A stretch of 64,000 bases of DNA. It comes from Candidatus Heimdallarchaeota archaeon. GTDB lineage: Archaea > Asgardarchaeota > Heimdallarchaeia > Heimdallarchaeales > Heimdallarchaeaceae. The DNA is taken from positions 248,001-312,000 of the forward strand of contig JAUVXV010000002.1 in NCBI GenBank assembly GCA_030603365.1, written 5' to 3'. This document shows, piece after piece, positions 45,489 to 54,710 of this stretch (position 1 is its first letter; every line of letters begins with the position of its first letter). The notes under the pieces were generated by a model. The model worked only from the letters and a program-made list of their open reading frames with translations. It was not told the DNA's origin and did no database searches. The position numbers and the translations under genes are program-made.

Positions 45489-46595
45489 ATAGTAGTAATT
45501 TCAATTGTTTTAGTAAGTATTGTTACTACATTGGTAATTACATTACCCTTATTTCAGCAAGAAGATATGAGTGTAAGGTTTATTCATATAACTTCTGATG
45601 AAGATTTCTTAAAATATAATCTTCCTGGTTCAGGTACAGTCCAAGACCCCTATGTAATTGAATCTTTTAATCTAGGTTTTAAAAAGAGAAATCTCAAAGA
45701 TTATTCTCCACTCCTCTATCTCATAAATATCTCTAAAGATGTTATTATAAGAGATAATGTGTTTAATGGCAATCATATAGGAATTTTAATTATTGATGTT
45801 AACAGTAGTTCTGTTTTAATTGAAAACAATTATTTTAGTTCTAAAATTCAATGTATAGACGGTATTTGCATAAATAGTTTCTATGGGATAAAAATAGTCG
45901 ATTCAACTAGGATTATTGTTCAAAACAACGAATTTCAAGAGAGTAATTACAATGGTTATTTTTATGGTATATTTTTTGAAAGAAGTACTAATATTACTGT
46001 AATAAATAATAGAATAAGTTCTTTCTATGCCATTTATGCTCTAGAATCATTTTACTTTACTATTGAAGGAAACTACTATTTTGAATCAATTGATATTTAT
46101 TTTGAGAGATGCTCATATTTTGAAATTAGTAATAATATTCATGACTATATTTTTAGATTTAAGGTGAAATTTTCAAGTTTCATTAATTTTGAAAATAACC
46201 AAATTCTTGGATATAATAACAGTTTTGGACTAATTCTAGAAAATACTTTTGATGTTAATATAATTAATAATACATTTTATCAGAATACTGTGGGCATAAG
46301 TACTTATGATGCATATCAAGGAAAAATAATCAATAATACCTTTAAATTAAACACTAACTATGCAATAGAAGTTTTAGGAGATTCAACATTTTTTAAGATA
46401 TATCTAAATAACTTCTTAAACAACAATTTGAATTTTACTATGTTTACACAAGTGTTAGATGACGGATTCGACAATCTGTGGAATAATGAAGAAACTTTAG
46501 AAGGAAACTACTGGTCGGATATTGGAACAGGCAGTTATTATTTAATAGATGGAGATGCTGAAGCTAGAGATTATTATCCTTTGAAAGAATTTTAG
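45474..46595 (+). CDS. membrane-anchored NosD-like beta-helix protein with cap
   Basis: 373 residues: anchor (GIVVISIVLVSIVTTLVITL), head (DFLKYNLPGSGTVQDPYVIE), Asn-rich coils (INNTF, ENNYF) and the full cap (DDGFDNLWNN ... EGNYWSDIG ... YLIDGDAEARDYYPLKEF). It forms a two-gene unit with the polytopic membrane protein at 46781; the same pairing recurs at 47828/48848. The start region lies inside the duplicated 108-base segment. Confidence 0.85.
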   Translation: MKTKGIVVISIVLVSIVTTLVITLPLFQQEDMSVRFIHITSDEDFLKYNLPGSGTVQDPYVIESFNLGFKKRNLKDYSPLLYLINISKDVIIRDNVFNGNHIGILIIDVNSSSVLIENNYFSSKIQCIDGICINSFYGIKIVDSTRIIVQNNEFQESNYNGYFYGIFFERSTNITVINNRISSFYAIYALESFYFTIEGNYYFESIDIYFERCSYFEISNNIHDYIFRFKVKFSSFINFENNQILGYNNSFGLILENTFDVNIINNTFYQNTVGISTYDAYQGKIINNTFKLNTNYAIEVLGDSTFFKIYLNNFLNNNLNFTMFTQVLDDGFDNLWNNEETLEGNYWSDIGTGSYYLIDGDAEARDYYPLKEF

Positions 46596-46609
46596 ATAGT
46601 TTAAATAAA

Positions 46610-46678
46610 ATGTTATGGAAGGTTTATAGAATTGATGGAAAAGCGGAAGCTAATTATAGCCATTCACTTTTAGATTAA
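46610..46678 (+). pseudogene. remnant of a NosD C-terminal cap
   Basis: A 22-codon frame reads LWKVYRIDGKAEANYSHSL, matching the preceding gene's NYW...YLIDGDAEARDYYPL with the middle deleted. It begins 15 bases after that gene's stop and looks like the decayed tail of a duplicate copy. Confidence 0.5.
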
Positions 46679-46780
46679 TACGAGAATATTTTACAAAAAC
46701 ACAGTTTCTCTTATAACGAGGAGACAAAGGTTATCAAAGTCAACATTATAATACTAAACTATTGGTATGTTGGTGATAGA

Positions 46781-47668
46781 GTGGGTAAAGAATTAAGTTA
46801 CACAAACAAACCTCTTCTGATTTTGGGACTAATTGTCATATTATATGTGAATATTTCTAATTGGGCAATTTATCAATATATTGTCAACGTTCCCGTTATT
46901 ATTATAGATCCAATTTTTCTTTTAATAATTTTTGTAGGTGCATATTTTATTCCTAGATATATAGATCAAAAGAAGAATTATCTATTCTTTGTACGTTTAA
47001 CATATTATTTTTTGATGTTAATTCTCTTACTTCTTTGTACCCTAATTGTTTTTCTAGTCTTTATAATAGAAAGCAATTTATGGTTTGGAGTAGTAAGGAG
47101 TACAACAGTTTTTATTAGTGCTTCTACAATTTTGCTTCTATCCAAAATCAAACCAGATGTACATACAGATGAACCAAGAGATGCAAAGAACCCACTAAAA
47201 ATAATTTTCTTAAAAACTGTCATAATAATGGTTCAAATTCTCATTTTATCCATACCAATAATCTTATGGTTATTTTTGTATGTATTTAAAGTTGTCAAAG
47301 ACGAAGGAGTTTCAATTCTTATTCTATTTATAATGTTAGCACTATGTTCTGTCCCTTTTTCCTCTATGATAAGTACTATTCATCTAGTTCAAAGTAAGAA
47401 AACCCAAGAGAAAAACTATTATTGGAAAGCAAACTTGAAAAGAGCTATTCCTGTTATTTTCTTTACGATTTCATGCATTTCATTTTCTGTGGGTTCTGTA
47501 ATGTCAAAGTACCTTCAAGTAGGTTTAGACATTTCACTTGCAGTAAATATCACATTCTATTCGGTTGCAGTAATTGCATCATTCAGTTTTCTCATATTAG
47601 TTCTACTAATTCAAAAGCAATTGTTTGTATTAAAGAAAGTGAGTAAGGAAAAAATAGAAGAAAATTAG
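46781..47668 (+). CDS. polytopic membrane protein paired with NosD (copy 1)
   Basis: 295 residues with about eight membrane helices and no recognised family. It has a GTG start with GGTGAT three bases upstream. It aligns along its length with 48848-49765: the short YIDQKKNYLFFVRLTYYFL / YINQKKDYFYFVRITYYFL stretch, DEGVSILIL / DEGVTAFLL, and FYSVAVIASFSFLILVLLIQKQ / FYSVSVVSAFSFLILILFIQKQ. The last seven residues (KEKIEEN) come from the duplicated segment and equal the end of the unrelated coiled-coil protein, so the C-terminus was replaced by recombination. Confidence 0.8.
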   Translation: MGKELSYTNKPLLILGLIVILYVNISNWAIYQYIVNVPVIIIDPIFLLIIFVGAYFIPRYIDQKKNYLFFVRLTYYFLMLILLLLCTLIVFLVFIIESNLWFGVVRSTTVFISASTILLLSKIKPDVHTDEPRDAKNPLKIIFLKTVIIMVQILILSIPIILWLFLYVFKVVKDEGVSILILFIMLALCSVPFSSMISTIHLVQSKKTQEKNYYWKANLKRAIPVIFFTISCISFSVGSVMSKYLQVGLDISLAVNITFYSVAVIASFSFLILVLLIQKQLFVLKKVSKEKIEEN

Positions 47669-47751
47669 TCAACTAATTGTCTTATTTCTGTAATTGACAA
47701 ATTGTAATATCTTAAGTTTCGTAGTTAACTTAGGAAATGAAAACTAAGGGA
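47645..47751 (+). repeat. 108-base duplicated segment, copy 2
   Basis: See copy 1 at 45381-45488. Here it supplies the last codons of the membrane protein gene and, downstream, a truncated NosD-type start (ATG AAA ACT AAG GGA) that runs into other sequence. Confidence 0.8.
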
Positions 47752-47856
47752 TTATTGATCGAACGTAAGCAAATCATGAATTTATTTCTACGAAAAACTT
47801 GTAAAGGTTGTTTCTATACGTTAGTGAATGAACAAAGTATTGAAATGGATCTTTAA
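47737..47856 (+). pseudogene. truncated NosD start (39 codons) overlapping the next gene
   Basis: Begins MKTKG like the gene at 45474 but diverges after five codons and ends within the start of the gene at 47828. It appears to be a leftover of the duplication rather than a gene. Confidence 0.45.
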
Positions 47857-48745
47857 GTTTAGTTGGAATCGTGTCGCTATTTTATTTATGCTACTAATCC
47901 CTTCTTTCTTATTTCTAGGAATTCCACTAATGATCTATTTCTCAATACCTACAAATCCATTAGTTGAAAATATTATAATTATTGAAGCTGATTCAGATTT
48001 CGATAAATACAATCTAAATGGTACTGGATCAAGACAAAATCCCTTTATGATTGAAGATTTACTTCTTGGAGTAAACAGCTCTGGAATAGGAAATAGATAC
48101 TATGGTTTAGATGTTGCTAATACAACTAAATATTTTGTAGTGAGAAATTGTACTTTTTTTGGAGGAGATGATGCAATCAGAATAAGGAATATTGCACCTG
48201 GAACCTGTAAGATATTGAATAACAGCATTTATCACATATCTCAAGCAATAGTTGATTATTTCCATGGTCGTTCTGGAATTGTAATTGAGAATTCAAATGG
48301 GATTATTATCTCGGGGAATACTCTAGCAACTGCCTTTGAGAAAGATCCAGAGGAGGGATCTTCAGGAATCATAGTTAAAAATTCAAATAACACAGTAATT
48401 GAAGATAATATTCAGATACATAGAATCAATGCAGGATATTATTCTTCTGTTTTTGAAGTAATATCTTCATATAACGTTAATATTTCTAGAAATTTTATTT
48501 GGAGTTTTGATCATGGAATTTTGTATGTTTTTTGTAGTAATAGCATAATTTCAAACAATACTATCCTGTCACATGGCTCATCAATTAGACTTCACACCAG
48601 TTACAATATATCTATAGTGCACAACAGCTTCCATCTTGCAGAAGAATCAATTGATCCAATCAGTCAAATAGAATGCTATAATATCACTGATTTTGGAAAT
48701 GAGATTCATTATGATCTCCATGAATATTACAATTACGATGATTAA
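47828..48745 (+). CDS. membrane-anchored NosD-like beta-helix protein, cap-less
   Basis: 305 residues: anchor (VAILFMLLIPSFLFLGIPLMI), head (DFDKYNLNGTGSRQNPFMIE), then Asn-rich coils ending HEYYNYDD without the GNYW/IDG cap. It is most similar to 35581-36618. It forms the second NosD plus polytopic membrane-protein unit with 48848. Cap-less copies may expose an open helix end or pair with another copy (inference). Confidence 0.85.
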   Translation: MNKVLKWIFKFSWNRVAILFMLLIPSFLFLGIPLMIYFSIPTNPLVENIIIIEADSDFDKYNLNGTGSRQNPFMIEDLLLGVNSSGIGNRYYGLDVANTTKYFVVRNCTFFGGDDAIRIRNIAPGTCKILNNSIYHISQAIVDYFHGRSGIVIENSNGIIISGNTLATAFEKDPEEGSSGIIVKNSNNTVIEDNIQIHRINAGYYSSVFEVISSYNVNISRNFIWSFDHGILYVFCSNSIISNNTILSHGSSIRLHTSYNISIVHNSFHLAEESIDPISQIECYNITDFGNEIHYDLHEYYNYDD

Positions 48746-48847
48746 CTACAAACAGCCAATATTTTCTTAGACTATTCAACTATAGTGGAAATAAGAGGTC
48801 AAGTTCTTTGGTTCATTTATAAAAGAAAGAGAAATGTTAATTAATCA

Positions 48848-49765
48848 ATGTATCAATATTATGATATAATGAAACATATAGGAGAAATGAGTTCAGATAC
48901 AAAATACATAAATGCACCTGTTTTAGTCATAGGATTGATTTATCTAACACTATCACTTATATCTACTTGGAGTTTGTATTCACTAGTTGGGGGAGTGCCT
49001 ACTGTAGTCATTGATATTCCTCTGATCACAGTAATTGGTGCGGCGTTATTTCTTATTCTTAGGTACATCAATCAAAAGAAGGATTATTTTTACTTTGTAC
49101 GAATAACATATTACTTTTTGATTTTAATTCTCATATTCATATGTATTATCGCGATTCTATTTATCTTTGTTATAACTAATGATGAATGGTTTCTCTTTTT
49201 AAAGTATACACCAATTTTATTCGGTATTCCTACAATTTTCTTTATATCTAAAATTGATCCAAATGCAAAACTAGAAGAGTCAAAACTCATCCAATATTCG
49301 CGAAAATCAATATTCTTCAAAGTAATTTATTCGTTTATTCTCATTCTTATTTTCCTCTCACCTATAGTTGTTTGGTTAATTCTATATGCAATGCGATATG
49401 GTTCAGACGAAGGTGTAACTGCCTTTTTATTGGTCATGTTGGTTAATCAAAATGCTGTTCCCTTTATGTCTATTTGTGGAATAATCCACCTTATAAGAAA
49501 AAAGAAGTTTCCAATAGACACCAAATATCTAAAGACCAGATTAAAAACTATCATTCCCTTAGTAATAATAACTGTGAGTAGTGTATCAGTATCGTTAAGT
49601 ATTATAATCTCAAAATACTTCCAAGAAAGCTACAAAAAACTAATATCGGCTAATATAGTATTTTATTCTGTTTCAGTGGTTTCTGCATTCAGCTTTCTCA
49701 TATTAATTCTGTTTATTCAGAAGCAATTCATCTACTTAAAAAATGAGAGGAGTCTCCAGAAATGA
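48848..49765 (+). CDS. polytopic membrane protein paired with NosD (copy 2)
   Basis: 305 residues with about eight membrane helices; paralogue of 46781-47668. It is not a recognised family. Charged loop residues are conserved between the copies (NQKK, DEGV, KIxPxA), which argues for a working protein. Start at ATG 48848; the ATG 14 codons in (MSSDTKY) is a possible alternative start. Confidence 0.8.
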   Translation: MYQYYDIMKHIGEMSSDTKYINAPVLVIGLIYLTLSLISTWSLYSLVGGVPTVVIDIPLITVIGAALFLILRYINQKKDYFYFVRITYYFLILILIFICIIAILFIFVITNDEWFLFLKYTPILFGIPTIFFISKIDPNAKLEESKLIQYSRKSIFFKVIYSFILILIFLSPIVVWLILYAMRYGSDEGVTAFLLVMLVNQNAVPFMSICGIIHLIRKKKFPIDTKYLKTRLKTIIPLVIITVSSVSVSLSIIISKYFQESYKKLISANIVFYSVSVVSAFSFLILILFIQKQFIYLKNERSLQK

Positions 49766-50199
49766 AGAGAATTATTGTAAAAACTTTGTCACAATAATGT
49801 CATGATTCTGTATCAAACTAGAGATTATGAATGTTTGAGTAGAGTATAATTAGAGAAAAGAAATTTGAGAATAAGATGACATCTTCAAGTATGAATGATA
49901 GGATTGAAACCAAATGATAAAATTACTATCAATGCTGCTTCAAAAGATTATTTCAAGCATTAGACTAGATAAAATTCTAATTATTGAAATGTTGCCTGAA
50001 GACTTCAGACATTTATATGTCTTTCCCCCGCTAAACATTCGTATAATTAAATTAGAGCCCCAAGTTATATAAGTGTTTAAACCAATATTACTAGGATTAA
50101 GAAGAGAACAAGAGAACAAGACGCAGCACAAGATTTGGAGGTTAAGTGAAGATAAAATAACAATTATTCTCATTCTTTGAAGTCGCAGATGGGTCTAGA
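49766..50199. other. intergenic region before the giant surface protein
   Basis: No protein-like frame. A TATA-like sequence (AGTTATATAAG, about 50063-50073) could start the 50200 transcript with a leader of roughly 100 bases. A run of C (tttcccccgc) near 50030 is the only compositional oddity. Confidence 0.5.
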
Positions 50200-53100
50200 A
50201 TGAATAAAAACAGAAAGAAAACAATTCTAGTATTTGGTTTGCTAGTAATTCTTCTATATAGTTTCATTGCTATACAAGATACAAGCTCTTACACTCCTAC
50301 TGAAAACGAAAACTACTCTTTCAATATAGATTTTTCAAACATCATTTTCCAAATCGAATGGTATTATCCTCTCGAATGGTGCTCTCAAACACCTTGTGTT
50401 ATAGATATTGATCTGGATGGTAATCAGGAAATTCTTCTTTCAGGTTATTGTATAGATGATGATGGAAAGCTCATATGGTATAAATCAAATTTTGCTACAG
50501 TAGCTCAATCTACTTGTAGTTATGCAGATCTCGATAACGATAATGAGCTTGAAATTGTTATAGGAATGGCAGGTATTATTCGTTGTATTGACTATCAAGG
50601 AGCATTTGAGTGGAATTATGATAGAGTGGGGTACAGTTCATTATTCAAGACTCCGTGTATAGCAGATGTGGATGGAGATTCATATTTCGAAGTTATTAGT
50701 AGTACTGATTGGGATGGATTATTCTGTATATCACACGAAGGTAATCTTGAGTGGCAGCTAGAATTTGAAGATACTGGAAAAACTGGAGAACCAGCTGTAG
50801 TTGACATTAACGGAGACGGTTTATTTGAGATAATTGTGACTCATGGTAAGAAATTATTTTGCATAGACGGTCAAGGAGATATTATCTGGGAAACTGAATT
50901 CAGCAATTATCTGACAAGTTGTTTAGGAGTAGCTAATTTTGACATCATTTCTACTAGTATGGAAATAATTGTTTCAACTGACACACATCTTCACTGCGTA
51001 AACAACTTAGGATCTATCATATGGTCAAGTCCAATAGGCTTTGGAAATTATGATAATCCAATAATTGTTGACATAGACAGCAACGGATTCATGGATATAG
51101 TTTTGTGCTCTGATGCAGGGGTGGTATACTGCTACAGTAACACAGGAACATTATGGTGGGAAACTAATATTGAGGAAACGCTCCTAGAAACTCCTACAGT
51201 GATTGACTTCAATGATGACGGATTTTTAGAAATTATTGTTAGTTCTAGAAGCAACCATATCATCATACTTGACTGCTTAGGGAATATTCTCATATCTTAT
51301 GATATGTATATCTCAGCTAGAACTCCATTACTAATCACAGATTTAGATGGGAATAATAGATTTGAAATTCTTACTATCTGCGAAGATGATAATTTGTATT
51401 GTTGGGAGCTGTTTGGTATATCAATGACAGGTTCTCAAAGAATACTAACTTATAATGGTGGAGTATCAAGAACAAGAACTATTGACAGTGATGGGGATTA
51501 CTTAGATGACACAACAGAGTTGGCAATTCAAAGTAATTCAGCAGATGCTGATACAGATGATGATCAGTTGATTGATGGATTAGAGTTCTATAATTATGGA
51601 ACCAGTATAACTTCAAATGATACTGATGATGATGATATTTCGGACAAAAATGAATTATTTATTTACAATACTGACCCATTATCAAACGATACAGATCAAG
51701 ATAATCTAACTGATTTTGAAGAAATATTCACTTATCATACTAACCCATTGCATTTTGATTCAGATAATGATGCACTACCAGATTACTGGGAAATTACGGT
51801 GGATTTAGATCCAAATCTTTTCAACAGGTATAATGATCCAGATGATGATGGGCTTAACAATTATAGTGAGTATATTTTGAATCTTAATCCTTTATCTAAT
51901 GACACGGATGATGATAAAATGCCTGATAAGTGGGAAGTAGATAATTCCTTGGATCCTTTAACAAATGACTCTTACAATGACCCTGATAGTGACAATCTTT
52001 CTAACCTCATTGAGTTCACTTATCTAACGAATCCATTCAGTAATGACACGGATGGGGATTTGTTGTCAGATTATGATGAGATTTATACTTATCCCACGAA
52101 TCCAAAATTGCCCGATACAGATTTTGATGGATTAACTGATTATGAAGAGATTATGATTTATGGAACTAGTCCAATTTTAGTAGATACGGATGGGGATTTA
52201 ATATATGATTGGTGGGAGATAATGTATGGACTGAATCCATTTGAAGATGATAGTCAAGAGGATTGGGATAATGACACATTAAGTAATTTTGAAGAGTATG
52301 TTTATGGTACATCTCCGAGCAATCCAGATACAGATGGAGATACACTTCCAGATCAATACGAAATTCTTACAGGTTTAAATCCAAACATCAATGATACAGC
52401 TCAAGATCCAGATTTTGATGGTTTGACAAATATAGAAGAATACTTCTTCAACACAAACCCTCTCTACCATGATACTGATTACGATAGGTTATCTGACGGT
52501 GTCGAAGTAAAAGTACATCATACTAACCCAAACAGCCAAGATACCGATTCTGATGGGATGAGCGATTATTATGAAGTAGATTGTAATCTAAATCCTCTAA
52601 AGAATGATGCCAATTTAGATTTGGATCAGGATGGCTTAACTAATATTGAAGAATACGCAAACGGAACAGATCCTTGGGACTGGGATACTGATGGTGATGA
52701 AATGGATGATTACTGGGAGATCACTTATCACACAAATCCACTTCAATCAAATAAGGATAAAGACAATGATTGGGATGGTCTAACTAATTATGAAGAATAT
52801 CTTCTTGGTACAAATCCTACTGAAGATGATACCGATGGAGATAGCTTATTTGATGGTTATGAAGTTGAAAATGATCTTGATCCTCTTACTTCTGATAGTC
52901 ATACTGATCCTGATGGAGATGAGCTTACCAATCTCTCTGAATACTGGTTTGATACTGACCCCAATGATTTTGACACTGATGATGATGATTTAAATGATTA
53001 TTTGGAAGTAATGATCTATAATACCAATCCACTAAGAAAAGACACGGATGGGGATAACATGAAGGATGGTTATGAAGCAAAAGCTGGTTTAGATCCCCTT

Positions 53101-53844
53101 GTTAAAGATGCTTCTGAGGATCCTGATGGAGATCATCTCACAAATATTCAAGAGATGAGGATGGACAAAGACCCACTCAAATGGGATAATTGGTTATTAC
53201 TTTATGGTCTTTATCTTCTACCTGTTTGGATATCTCTATCTCTTTGTTATGTTCTCATTCTGAAGATGTCCAACAAGTTCATTACTGCCCGTCAAAGAGG
53301 TTTTAAAACACACAAAGAACAAAGACATGCTCACAAATTTGGTTTTCAAGGTGGTAAGCAGTTTAACGCAGCTAAAGAGAGTGGTTTCTCCACCCAAGAG
53401 CAATGGTATGAAGCGATTGAATCAGGCTTCCCCACGGTTGATGAATGGTTTGAAGCTAAAGTATCTGGTTTCCATTCTCTTGATCAGAAGATGATTGCTG
53501 AAAGCATAGGTTTCATAAATTTTTATGAGTTTGTTAACACTCTAACCAAACAGCTGAGGAAGTATAAATTCAGATTGAACAAACTTTTCTCTATTCTAGT
53601 TGAGCTTGATACTACAAAGACAATCACTTTAAAGAAGCTTCAAAGATATCACAAGGAAATAGTAGATATTATCAAAGTCAATAGTGAAATACATCCTAAC
53701 TTGATTCTCTATACCAATGTACCAACAGGCGATTACAAACTAACTAAAGATCTTCGAAACGAAGTCGTACGAGGAGAGGAATTACTTAACCAAGCCCGTT
53801 TAGTTGCACAGAAATTACATAAACAAATTCGAGCATCAACTTAG
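50200..53844 (+). CDS. giant surface protein: FG-GAP/PQQ-like propeller, ~24 calcium-type repeats, membrane helix, cytoplasmic GF-repeat domain
   Basis: 1214 residues. A signal peptide (TILVFGLLVILLYSFIAI) leads to about eight FG-GAP-like repeats (residues 45-410; VIDIDLDGNQEIL, ADVDGDSYFEVI). Residues about 429-997 hold about 24 thrombospondin type 3-like units (DTDGDGLxDxxE) that should bind many Ca2+ ions and form a rigid stalk. A membrane helix (LLLYGLYLLPVWISLSLCYV) follows, then a cytoplasmic tail of five GF units and a helical domain that matches the protein at 41585. It joins an outside binding head to an inside domain, suggesting a receptor or adhesin with cytoplasmic linkage (inference). 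Confidence 0.9.
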   Translation: MNKNRKKTILVFGLLVILLYSFIAIQDTSSYTPTENENYSFNIDFSNIIFQIEWYYPLEWCSQTPCVIDIDLDGNQEILLSGYCIDDDGKLIWYKSNFATVAQSTCSYADLDNDNELEIVIGMAGIIRCIDYQGAFEWNYDRVGYSSLFKTPCIADVDGDSYFEVISSTDWDGLFCISHEGNLEWQLEFEDTGKTGEPAVVDINGDGLFEIIVTHGKKLFCIDGQGDIIWETEFSNYLTSCLGVANFDIISTSMEIIVSTDTHLHCVNNLGSIIWSSPIGFGNYDNPIIVDIDSNGFMDIVLCSDAGVVYCYSNTGTLWWETNIEETLLETPTVIDFNDDGFLEIIVSSRSNHIIILDCLGNILISYDMYISARTPLLITDLDGNNRFEILTICEDDNLYCWELFGISMTGSQRILTYNGGVSRTRTIDSDGDYLDDTTELAIQSNSADADTDDDQLIDGLEFYNYGTSITSNDTDDDDISDKNELFIYNTDPLSNDTDQDNLTDFEEIFTYHTNPLHFDSDNDALPDYWEITVDLDPNLFNRYNDPDDDGLNNYSEYILNLNPLSNDTDDDKMPDKWEVDNSLDPLTNDSYNDPDSDNLSNLIEFTYLTNPFSNDTDGDLLSDYDEIYTYPTNPKLPDTDFDGLTDYEEIMIYGTSPILVDTDGDLIYDWWEIMYGLNPFEDDSQEDWDNDTLSNFEEYVYGTSPSNPDTDGDTLPDQYEILTGLNPNINDTAQDPDFDGLTNIEEYFFNTNPLYHDTDYDRLSDGVEVKVHHTNPNSQDTDSDGMSDYYEVDCNLNPLKNDANLDLDQDGLTNIEEYANGTDPWDWDTDGDEMDDYWEITYHTNPLQSNKDKDNDWDGLTNYEEYLLGTNPTEDDTDGDSLFDGYEVENDLDPLTSDSHTDPDGDELTNLSEYWFDTDPNDFDTDDDDLNDYLEVMIYNTNPLRKDTDGDNMKDGYEAKAGLDPLVKDASEDPDGDHLTNIQEMRMDKDPLKWDNWLLLYGLYLLPVWISLSLCYVLILKMSNKFITARQRGFKTHKEQRHAHKFGFQGGKQFNAAKESGFSTQEQWYEAIESGFPTVDEWFEAKVSGFHSLDQKMIAESIGFINFYEFVNTLTKQLRKYKFRLNKLFSILVELDTTKTITLKKLQRYHKEIVDIIKVNSEIHPNLILYTNVPTGDYKLTKDLRNEVVRGEELLNQARLVAQKLHKQIRAST

Positions 53845-53897
53845 ATTCTACAACGATTACACAAAATTATTAAACACTTAATTTTTCTAAACCTTGT

Positions 53898-54641
53898 ATG
53901 GTCACTATTAGATGTGGAGAGCAGAAACTCGAAAATGTTGAACTCGTTTGTTTTGATAAAGATGGTACAATTCTTACTCTTGATATGTATATTCCTGTAA
54001 TGGAAAAACGAGCTAAACTACTTCTTCAAAAATATGGACTTAAGGAAGACAGTTATAACGACATTGTTTCTTTAATGGGTCTTAATCCTGAAACTCATGA
54101 GATTATTTTGGGGGGTCCAATCCACATTGAAAGAGTTGAAATCATTCACAGAACAAGAGAATATCTTCGAACACTATCCATTAATTCTACTGTTGAAGAC
54201 ATTGCTGAACTTTTTGATGAAGTAGATCATATGGTTGATTTTCCAGACCATGTAAAGAGCTTGGAAGGTATTCAAGGAGTTCTAGAAAAAATCAGAAATT
54301 CTGATGCCAAGTTGGTTGTAGTTACTCACGATAGTACTGAACCTGCTGCGAAACAACTTGCTAGTGCAGGACTTTTCGATTATTTCGATTTAGTATTAGG
54401 TTTAGATATAGACTCTCCTTATCACGCAAAACCAGCACCTGATATGTTACAATATGCTTGTAAAATACTAAATGCTGATGTTTCTAAATCTATTGTCATT
54501 GGAGATGACGACCGTGATATGCTTATGGGAAAAAATGCTGGAGCCATGTCTTGTATAGGAGTTTTGACCGGAAAGGATAAAGAAGCTGAACTCAAGAATG
54601 CAGATGTGATACTAAATTCTGCATCAGAAATGAAACTCTAA
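53898..54641 (+). CDS. HAD superfamily phosphatase (phosphoglycolate phosphatase-like)
   Basis: 247 residues with all HAD motifs: FDKDGT (nucleophile and acid Asp), VVTHDS (Thr), HAKPAPDM (Lys) and VIGDDDRDM (metal Asp). A helical cap lies between motifs I and II. It hydrolyses a phosphate ester; phosphoglycolate or a sugar phosphate is plausible. It follows the giant surface protein by 53 bases but is not clearly related to it. Confidence 0.85.
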   Translation: MVTIRCGEQKLENVELVCFDKDGTILTLDMYIPVMEKRAKLLLQKYGLKEDSYNDIVSLMGLNPETHEIILGGPIHIERVEIIHRTREYLRTLSINSTVEDIAELFDEVDHMVDFPDHVKSLEGIQGVLEKIRNSDAKLVVVTHDSTEPAAKQLASAGLFDYFDLVLGLDIDSPYHAKPAPDMLQYACKILNADVSKSIVIGDDDRDMLMGKNAGAMSCIGVLTGKDKEAELKNADVILNSASEMKL

Positions 54642-54710
54642 ATTTCTGATTTTGTTGATAGATTTCGCATTTTCTTTTAATGTATATAGTGATGTAAAAA
54701 GAAGAAGATG

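Noticed and set aside
49914..50072. 52-codon plus-strand frame and an overlapping 77-codon minus-strand frame
   Set aside because: They contradict each other, have no Shine-Dalgarno or recognisable motif, and look like chance frames in AT-rich DNA.
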